From contig OZ253476.1 of NCBI GenBank assembly GCA_965261795.1, positions 2,294,001 through 2,358,000 on the forward strand: a stretch of DNA of 64,000 bases. The letters run 5' to 3'. The position numbers and the translations under genes are program-made. Below the pieces are notes generated by a model. The model worked only from the letters and a program-made list of their open reading frames with translations, was not told the DNA's origin and did not search any database. Of the stretch, positions 58,224-64,000 are shown piece by piece. Source of the DNA: CBDCFV01 sp965261795 (GTDB lineage: Bacteria; Chloroflexota; Dehalococcoidia; Lucifugimonadales; UBA3495). The stretch's first letter is position 1. Each line of letters opens with the position of its first letter.

Positions 58224-58913
58224 ATGAAACTGGTCTTCGTTCACGGCGCCGGTGGTTCGAGTTTGTCGTTTTACTATCAATTGAGGCACTTCCGGAACTC
58301 TAAGGCGATCGACCTCCCCGGACACCCCTTCGGCAAGCCGTGTACCTCCATCGAGGGATATGTGGAGTGGGTTAGGGGTTTCAATACCGCGCGCCGGTAC
58401 AAGGACATCGTGCTCTGCGGCCACTCCATGGGCGGAGCCATAACTCAGCTTTACGCCTTGCGCTACCCCGACGAATTGAAAGGCATCATATTGATAGGCA
58501 CCGGCGCCAGGCTGCGCGTTCATCCTGATTACATGGACCGCTGCGCCAATCCGGGTGAGAATCACGCCGATTGGATGGAAAGACAGAAAGAGTACTACAA
58601 GGGCGTCGACCAGGACATTTATAACGTTCTGCTGAAGAGGGCCGACGAGGTGGGACCCGACGTGGAGCTGAACGATTTCCAGGCTTGCGACCGGTTCGAC
58701 ATCATGCAGGACGTCCACGGCATTTCACTGCCGACCCAGATCGTTTGCGGCAGTGACGACGTGATGACCCCGGTCAAGTACTCGGACTATCTGACCGATA
58801 AGATCAAAGGGGCCAGGAAAGAGGTCATACCGGGAGGCGGTCACTACGTGCAGTTGCAGAAGTACCAGCAGGTCAACGAACAGATAGAGCGATTTCTATC
58901 CGTTCTCAAATGA
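58224..58913 (+). CDS. Alpha/beta hydrolase
   Basis: Complete small hydrolase: oxyanion segment VFVHGAGGSS, nucleophile elbow GHSMGG (Ser ~68), acid in CGSDDVMTP (~177), histidine in GGGHYVQ (~206). AGGAG sits 6 bp before ATG 58224. Esterase or C-C hydrolase activity cannot be chosen from sequence. A flavin reductase gene converges on it, and the region is rich in catabolic-type genes (HpcH aldolase, MFS), so a role in breakdown of organic acids or aromatics is possible. Confidence 0.9.
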   Translation: MKLVFVHGAGGSSLSFYYQLRHFRNSKAIDLPGHPFGKPCTSIEGYVEWVRGFNTARRYKDIVLCGHSMGGAITQLYALRYPDELKGIILIGTGARLRVHPDYMDRCANPGENHADWMERQKEYYKGVDQDIYNVLLKRADEVGPDVELNDFQACDRFDIMQDVHGISLPTQIVCGSDDVMTPVKYSDYLTDKIKGARKEVIPGGGHYVQLQKYQQVNEQIERFLSVLK

Positions 58914-58944
58914 GCGCCGGGGCGCGGCTTGATACGCTCAGGTA

Positions 58945-59430
58945 TCAGCCTTCTGAAGGGTTGTACCACCGGCTCCGGTAGAACATAAGCGGGTCGCCCG
59001 CGTCGTTCTGTTTGATCTCCTTCACTTCTCCCAGGAAGATGGTGTGGTCCCCGTACACGTGGGCCCCGATCACTTGGCAGCCAAAGAAGACCATGCTCTC
59101 GTCCAAGCACGAAGGACCAACTTCGCCGTCAGCGTAGCTGTAGTCCACGTCCCCTTTCCTGTCTTCCGGGCGCTTTGCGAAATAGGCCCCCAGGTCCTGT
59201 TGTTCCTGCCGCAGGATATTCACCCCGAACCTTTGGTCCTTGTCCAGGAATTTGTAGGTGTTCGTGCCGTGGGCGACGCACACCAATACCACCGGAGGCT
59301 CCAAGCAGACCGACGTGAAGGAGTTGGCGGTCATGGCGTGAGGCTGGCCTTCATCGTCAATAGTGGTAATCACCGTGACCCCGGTGGCGAAATGGGACAT
59401 GGCAGACCTGAAGTCATCTTTGGAAACCAA
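58945..59430 (-). CDS. Flavin reductase-like FMN-binding protein
   Basis: Split-barrel flavin reductase (HpaC/DIM6 family): MSHFATGVTVITTIDDEGQP, HAMTANSFTSVCLEPPVVLV, NILRQEQQDLGAYFA, and HTIFLGEVKEI with the terminal FYRSRWY. Length 161 aa is typical of the short reductase component that supplies reduced FMN to a monooxygenase. No monooxygenase is adjacent. Confidence 0.92.
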   Translation of the reverse strand: MVSKDDFRSAMSHFATGVTVITTIDDEGQPHAMTANSFTSVCLEPPVVLVCVAHGTNTYKFLDKDQRFGVNILRQEQQDLGAYFAKRPEDRKGDVDYSYADGEVGPSCLDESMVFFGCQVIGAHVYGDHTIFLGEVKEIKQNDAGDPLMFYRSRWYNPSEG

Positions 59431-59556
59431 ATCTCTACTCTTCCCCGGGAGTTTTCCCTATTATAAGCATTCTGTTAAAGCCGCGCCAATGGCAGACGGC
59501 AGACCGCCGCCGGTCGGGGATTCTTTCGCAGTATCGCCTATTATTACACCAGTGCA

Positions 59557-60585
59557 TCACGTCCCAATCGGTGGAAAGGGCTTAAAGCAACGGGATATAT
59601 CGCCGGGCGGCAAGCCTTCTCCCATCGCTGGATCGAACTTGAGCACCGTGCCAGGGGGTATTTGGCCCTGGAAATAGCCGGGGTTAATCAACTGGGCCAA
59701 TATCTCAAGCCCCTGTATTACCCGGGGCCCCGGATTGCTGAAGTATACGTGGTCTATCAGATATACTTCGCCCGCCTGCACCGCCGGGACATCCCGCCAA
59801 CCGTCAAGACCCGCCAGCCACGGGACCTCCCGTAGGCCCCGGTCCAAGTCGGAAGAGCACAGGTCGATGAACAATTTCTCCGGCGCGTAATCCATGATCG
59901 TTTCCCAAGCGGGCCGGTACGCCGGAGAGCCGGGCGGGAACGGCCCCGGGCTTGCTCCCGCCATTTCCAACAGGTCCGGTATCCAATGGCCCCCGATCGC
60001 TATAGGGTTAATCCCCTCCAATGAGAAAACCCTTGGCCGTTCCTTCACCGCAGCCGTAACGCGCCTGACGGCTTCCATGCGGCATCGCAACTCGGCGACC
60101 AATGCCTCTGCCTTCGTCTCTGCTTTGCAGACTTGGCCTATCTCCAGAATGGTGTCCAATATCTCGTTCAACGTCCTTGGGCGGAGGACTACAACTTCCG
60201 GCTGGGCGGGCAAGAGATGGACTGCTTCATTGACCGTGGATGCGTCTATTTCGCAAAAGTAGCACAGGTCCTGCGTAAGCACCACGTCGGGAGACTCGCG
60301 CCATACCCACTCCATGTCCAACTCGTAGGGGCTTTCGCCAGCGTCAAGAATCCGGCGCATCTGCTCCTCTACCTCGTCACTGGACGACGAAGCAACGTCG
60401 ATCCGGCTGCGGGAGACCACCGGTTTTTCCCGCGCCGCCGGAGGGTAATCGCACAGGTCGCTGACCCCGATCAGTTGGTCGTCGAGGTCAAGGGCGTATA
60501 AAATTTCCGTTCCGCTGGGCAAGAGCGAGCAAATCTTCAAAACGGGCGCAACTCCGCGTAATTTGACGACCGTTACCGGTTTCAA
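59557..60585 (-). CDS. Cobalamin-binding/BtuF-like substrate-binding protein
   Basis: Periplasmic-binding-protein class III fold: ICSLLPSGTEILYALDLDDQ, LIGVSDLCDYP, then SPDVVLTQDLCYFCEID and AGEVYLIDHVYFSNPGPRVI. These match cobalamin-binding proteins of the BtuF type. The N-terminus lacks a clear signal peptide or lipobox, as in many cytoplasmic-looking homologues. No permease or ATPase genes are adjacent, and no cobalamin riboswitch is visible in the 58 bp upstream. Divergent from the MFS gene at 60644. Confidence 0.85.
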   Translation of the reverse strand: MKPVTVVKLRGVAPVLKICSLLPSGTEILYALDLDDQLIGVSDLCDYPPAAREKPVVSRSRIDVASSSSDEVEEQMRRILDAGESPYELDMEWVWRESPDVVLTQDLCYFCEIDASTVNEAVHLLPAQPEVVVLRPRTLNEILDTILEIGQVCKAETKAEALVAELRCRMEAVRRVTAAVKERPRVFSLEGINPIAIGGHWIPDLLEMAGASPGPFPPGSPAYRPAWETIMDYAPEKLFIDLCSSDLDRGLREVPWLAGLDGWRDVPAVQAGEVYLIDHVYFSNPGPRVIQGLEILAQLINPGYFQGQIPPGTVLKFDPAMGEGLPPGDISRCFKPFPPIGT

Positions 60586-60643
60586 CCCGTATTAGCATAA
60601 GGGAACGGCGTAACAGATTGTGTTGTATCATAGCTGACTAAAT

Positions 60644-61933
60644 ATGTCATTAGCAGCGGAGCGCGACTGGACCAGCCTGACGCTGTTCAGGCTCAATGCC
60701 TTCGGCGTCGGGATGAGTGGATTCTACTTGGCCATCGACACGGTGGTTTTACCCGTGCTGGTCTTGGTGCTGGCTCCCGAAGCGCTCAAAAACACCTTTC
60801 TCGCGGCATTGGGCCTTTCGGGCCTGATAGTGGGCGGGGGGGTACAGGTCTTTGTTGGACGGCTGAGCGACCGTACCAGGACTTTTCTTGGCCGGCGCGT
60901 CCCGTACTTGATTGCTGGTTGCGGCTTGGCCAGCGCTGGGATGGTCGGCATCGGCTTGGCGCCCATCTACTGGGTCCTGTTCGCTGTCTGGCTTTTCGTT
61001 CAAGCCGCCGTCAACGTCGCCTACGGTCCATACCAAGCCCTGATCCAGGACCTGGTGCCGCCATCCCGCACCGGAGTAGCCTCCGCCTTCAAAATCCTTG
61101 CCGATGCCATCGGAGGCTTGGCCTTCATCAAGATTGCTTCGGTCTTTATGGGGTGGTACGACTTCGGAAACGCGATAGAGTGGCTGTGGGTTATCTTGGT
61201 GGTGCTGGGTATAAACTTGATCGTGGGGACTGGCATCACCTCCTGGACCGTGTTGACGTTGCAGTCCCGCCCCCAACCTCGGCGGCAGGCCCCTGCGGAC
61301 GCTGGGCTTCACCCTCAACTCAAGCTGTTCGTCATATCCCGGCTATTGATGGTCACCGCCATCGCCGTGTTCCAGACCTACGGACTGTTCTTCTTTCGCG
61401 ACAAAGTCGGCTTGGAGTCCCCAGTCCAAGACTTTGGCGACATGATACTGGTAGTGGGCGGAGCAGTGGCAGTCGGCGCATACTTGGCGGGATGGTTCTC
61501 CAACCGGATTGGGCACAAACCGGCCATTATCGCCGGGGCTGCCGGAGCAGCGGTCGGCACACTCTTGATGCTATATACCGACACCACCCTCGGAGTGCTG
61601 ATAATCGGCACCTTGATCGGCTTTTCGGTGGGTGCTTTGCTCAGTTCCAACTGGGCCTTGGCCAACGAGATGGGCACGTCGGGGAAAGAGGCATTGCACA
61701 TGGGCTTGGTTAACTTGTCAACCATCGGCGGCACGGCGTTGGCCAAGCTTCTGGGACCAGGAGTGGACCTGCTCAACCGCGCCCAAGCCGCATCGGGCTA
61801 CTCCGCGCTGTTGATCGGCTGTACCGCTCTGTTCGTGTTGGGCGGGCTGCTTTTGCTCCCCCTCAAGCCCGACGCCCGGAACTCGCCGCCTTCCGGTGCC
61901 TCCCCTGAAATCCCCTCTCCCAGCGAGAGCTGA
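60644..61933 (+). CDS. MFS transporter (sugar-cation symporter/PUCC-like)
   Basis: Twelve-helix permease with an early LFRLNAFGVGMSGFYLAIDT, loop motif VGRLSDRTRTFLGRRVPYL and VAYGPYQALIQDLVPPSRTG, the latter typical of GPH/PUCC-type carriers with a conserved Asp-Pro loop. Length 429 aa. The stop TGA at 61931-61933 lies in the mobile element inserted at 61930; before the insertion the frame would have run SERGLE and ended near 62597. Hence the last few residues were changed by the element. Substrate unknown. Confidence 0.88.
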   Translation: MSLAAERDWTSLTLFRLNAFGVGMSGFYLAIDTVVLPVLVLVLAPEALKNTFLAALGLSGLIVGGGVQVFVGRLSDRTRTFLGRRVPYLIAGCGLASAGMVGIGLAPIYWVLFAVWLFVQAAVNVAYGPYQALIQDLVPPSRTGVASAFKILADAIGGLAFIKIASVFMGWYDFGNAIEWLWVILVVLGINLIVGTGITSWTVLTLQSRPQPRRQAPADAGLHPQLKLFVISRLLMVTAIAVFQTYGLFFFRDKVGLESPVQDFGDMILVVGGAVAVGAYLAGWFSNRIGHKPAIIAGAAGAAVGTLLMLYTDTTLGVLIIGTLIGFSVGALLSSNWALANEMGTSGKEALHMGLVNLSTIGGTALAKLLGPGVDLLNRAQAASGYSALLIGCTALFVLGGLLLLPLKPDARNSPPSGASPEIPSPSES

Positions 61934-62581
61934 CAAGGGTATGTATTTCATTTGGGACTTTACGCAGTTGAACGTGAGACCGCATAGTAGGGTAGGCTTG
62001 CTCAAATACAAAACCGCTCCCAAATGCTCACTATCGGGCCCATTCCGTATCGGGCCCATTCCGTCATTCCGGCGCAGGCCGGAATCCAGGCGGGCCCATT
62101 CCGTCATTCCGGCGTAGGCCGGAATCCAGGCGGGCCCATTCCGTCATTCCGGCGTAGGCCGGAATCCAGGCGGGCCCATTTCGTCATTCCGGCGTAGGCC
62201 GGAATCCAGGCGGGCCCATCCCGTCATTCCGGCGTAGGCCGGAATCCAAGCGGGCCCATTTCGTCATTCCGGCGTAGGCCGGAATCCAAGCGGGCCCATT
62301 TCGTCATTCCGGCGTAGGCCGGAATCCAGGCGGGCCCATTTCGTCATTCCGGCGTAGGCCGGAATCCAGGCGGGCCCATTCCGTCATTCCGGCGTAGGCC
62401 GGAATCCAGGCGGGCCCATTCCGTCATTCCGGCGTAGGCCGGAATCCAGGCGGGCCCATTCCGTCATTCCGGCGTAGGCCGGAATCCAGGCGGGCCATTC
62501 CGTCATTCCGGCGTAGGCCGGAATCCAGGGGCGGTGGGGCCGGTTCGTAGCTATAATCTCAATTTTACATACCCTTGTCAG
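61930..62581 (+). mobile_element. CTGACAAGGG-family element, copy C (652 bp, 12 internal units)
   Basis: Ends CTGACAAGGGTATGTA and TACATACCCTTGTCAG, with 11-bp duplication CCCAGCGAGAG at 61919-61929 and 62582-62592. Twelve consecutive 40-bp units with a CCGGCGTAGGCCGG palindrome core fill 62060-62530; compared with copy D (3 units, 293 bp) the length difference is nine units minus one base. Confidence 0.95.
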
Positions 62582-62615
62582 CCCAGCGAGAGAGGGTTAG
62601 AGTGAGGTCAGTCTC

Positions 62616-63365
62616 CTATCCCCGGGCCTTGCTCAAGAATTGGCTGGCGCCCCGCCCTACCCAAGCGTTCCAGGACGTCATCACGAACCTGACGCCCTTC
62701 GCCGCGTAGGACGCTACGTTATCGTCGTTGACCAAGGTCCCCGCCGTCCTGCCCGCTGCTATGATCCGGCTGATCGCGTCGTCGATGGCCGATTGCACCT
62801 CAGGATGGCCCGTGTCGCCGATGTGCCCCATGGTCTGGGCCAAGTCGGACGGGGCCACGAAAAACACGTCGATGTTGTCCACTTGCAGGATCTCGTCCAG
62901 GTTCTGGAGAGCCTCGATCTCCTCCAGCAGGACAATCAGCATGGTCTGGTCGTTGGCCCGGTGAAAGTAATCGCCCACGCCGAATGACTGGCGGCCGCCG
63001 AACATTCCCCGCTCTCCCAACGGGGCGTACTTGGTGCACCGCGCGGCGCGTTCCGCGGCGCCCTTGGTATTGACGTGGGGAACCACGATGCCCATGGAAC
63101 CCCGGTCCAGCGTGCGCGTTATCAGCGACGGCTCGTTGGCCGCCACTCTGGTAATGGATGTCATACCCCACAGGTCGCACGCCCTGGTCATATCGCCCAG
63201 TTGCTCCCAGGTCACGCTCCCGTGCTCCCCTTCAATCCATGCCGCATCAAACCCGATGGGCCCCAGAAAGTCGATGACGTCGCTCGACTGAAGCCCGGAT
63301 ATGGTGGTTACCAACTCATTGCGCTGTAGCTTTTCCTTGGCCCGGTTCGGCCTGATTTCAACCAT
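62616..63365 (-). CDS. HpcH/HpaI-family aldolase
   Basis: TIM-barrel class II aldolase: FDAAWIEGEHGSVTWEQLGD (catalytic His and metal region), ITRVAANEPSLITRTLDRGS, GIVVPHVNTKGAAERAARCT, LLEEIEALQNLDEILQVDNI and VFFVAPSDLAQTMG. These fit 2-keto-3-deoxy acid or 4-hydroxy-2-oxo-heptanedioate aldolases, which cut a keto acid into pyruvate and an aldehyde. Length 249 aa is usual. A CTGACAAGGG element sits 25 bp upstream of its start, in the promoter region. Confidence 0.92.
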   Translation of the reverse strand: MVEIRPNRAKEKLQRNELVTTISGLQSSDVIDFLGPIGFDAAWIEGEHGSVTWEQLGDMTRACDLWGMTSITRVAANEPSLITRTLDRGSMGIVVPHVNTKGAAERAARCTKYAPLGERGMFGGRQSFGVGDYFHRANDQTMLIVLLEEIEALQNLDEILQVDNIDVFFVAPSDLAQTMGHIGDTGHPEVQSAIDDAISRIIAAGRTAGTLVNDDNVASYAAKGVRFVMTSWNAWVGRGASQFLSKARG

Positions 63366-63389
63366 CTGACCTCTTCCCCCTGTAAGTAG

Positions 63390-63682
63390 CTGACAAGGGT
63401 ATGTATTTCATTTGGGACTTTACGCAGTTGAACGTGAGACCGCATAGTAGGGTAGGCTTGCTCAAATACAAAACCGCTCCCAGATGCTCACTATCGGGCC
63501 CATTCCGCATCGGGCCCATTCCGTCATTCCGGCGTAGGCCGGAATCCAGGCGAGCCCATTCCGTCATTCCGGCGTAGGCCGGAATCCAGGCGGGCCCATT
63601 CCGTCATTCCGGCGTAGGCCGGAATCCAGGAGCGGTGGGGTCGGTTCGTAGCTATAATCTCAATTTTACATACCCTTGTCAG
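63390..63682 (+). mobile_element. CTGACAAGGG-family element, copy D (293 bp, 3 internal units)
   Basis: Ends CTGACAAGGGTATGTA and TACATACCCTTGTCAG; 11-bp duplication CCTGTAAGTAG at 63379-63389 and 63683-63693. Three palindromic units. It lies just upstream of the aldolase gene. Confidence 0.95.
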
Positions 63683-63693
63683 CCTGTAAGTAG

Positions 63694-64000
63694 TGCATCG
63701 GCGGCTTGCGCCGGTCACCAGTGTAGCAGAGCGCCGCCGAAGGCGTAATGACAAGCCACTCATACGGCTCTCAACGCCTGTCACTCCGTACTTTATAAAT
63801 CATCTCCGGGATTCTTATGACACTTGCCGCTTCCCATCCTCGGCAACCCTTCGTTATCATAGACCTGCCGGCATAACATCCCTCTGCGCGGAAGCAAATT
63901 TAACACTTCTCCAAAAAGAAGCTAAATGGGAGAAAATGAGAGGATATGGGAGTGTTATCGAAAAATCAAAACCCGCGCTTTGCACAATAAATGGGCCGCA
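63694..64000. other. No gene recognised
   Basis: Intergenic end of the window; the last 130 bases are A-rich. No promoter can be firmly called. Confidence 0.4.

Noticed and set aside
60586..60643. Cobalamin riboswitch upstream of the BtuF-like gene
   Set aside because: Only 58 bp separate it from the divergent MFS gene, too short, and no B12-box-like sequence is seen.
61896..62117. ORFs of the type 'MYFIWDFTQLNVRPHSRVGLLK' starting inside the mobile elements
   Set aside because: They recur only because the element itself is repeated; the frames run into the palindromic units and look non-coding.
62060..62530. Possible CRISPR array in the 12-unit repeat region
   Set aside because: The units are directly tandem 40-bp palindromes without variable spacers, and they lie inside a mobile element with defined ends and target duplications.

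Overview
The window looks like a chromosome segment of an uncultured, high-GC bacterium. The best guess is a Chloroflexota lineage of the Dehalococcoidia/SAR202 type. That is inferred from gene content (xdhC-mocA, HpcH-type aldolase, flavin reductase, many MFS carriers, a UGSC-type selenoprotein) and from abundant short palindromic repeats; no rRNA or other marker settles it. gyrA is the only classic housekeeping marker, and one tRNA (Lys-CUU) is present.

Layout. 1-9.3 kb: the 3' part of a giant cadherin/Calx-beta/FN3/PKD surface protein. 9.3-10.6 kb: a two-gene unknown module flanked by ~50-bp direct repeats. 10.7-18.3 kb: a convergent, decayed paralogue of the giant protein. 18.3-26 kb: an accessory island with a truncated TIR fusion, its partner gene, a second TIR gene, an Nmad2-like gene, an IS5-type IS, an IS701-type IS, an ISNCY-type IS, an IS21 fragment and MITEs. 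Nearly every gene here is broken, and three insertions sit at CTAG sites. 26.3-28 kb: a UGSC-family selenoprotein gene read through an in-frame TGA. 28.1-32.1 kb: remnants (epimerase tail, replication-relaxation-like gene, tyrosine integrase) ending at tRNA-Lys. 32.4-42 kb: pentapeptide-repeat ion channel, Smr protein, S9 peptidase, broken MFS, MgtE-N gene split by a mobile element, YihY protein, CPA2 antiporter. 43-45.4 kb: panD, N-methyltransferase and ATP-grasp operon. 46.7-54.3 kb: MFS, tandem Nudix, kinase/zinc-ribbon/ADP-ribosylglycohydrolase fusion, mocA-xdhC and a HEPN-like gene. 54.4-63.4 kb: C26 amidotransferase, gyrA, alpha/beta hydrolase, flavin reductase, cobalamin-binding protein, MFS and HpcH/HpaI aldolase.

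Main discoveries. (1) A TGA-containing selenoprotein with a U-G-G-C motif and a downstream hairpin. (2) A non-autonomous mobile element in four copies with CTGACAAGGG termini, exact 11-bp target duplications, and 1, 2, 3 or 12 copies of a 40-bp internal palindromic unit. (3) A kinase/zinc-ribbon/ADP-ribosylglycohydrolase fusion next to a double-Nudix gene. (4) A TIR-centred, probably defensive, gene cluster being destroyed by insertions. (5) A panD/methyltransferase/ATP-grasp operon suggesting a beta-alanine-derived small molecule. (6) Odd ~27-bp duplications with ~34-bp interposed sequence inside coding regions.
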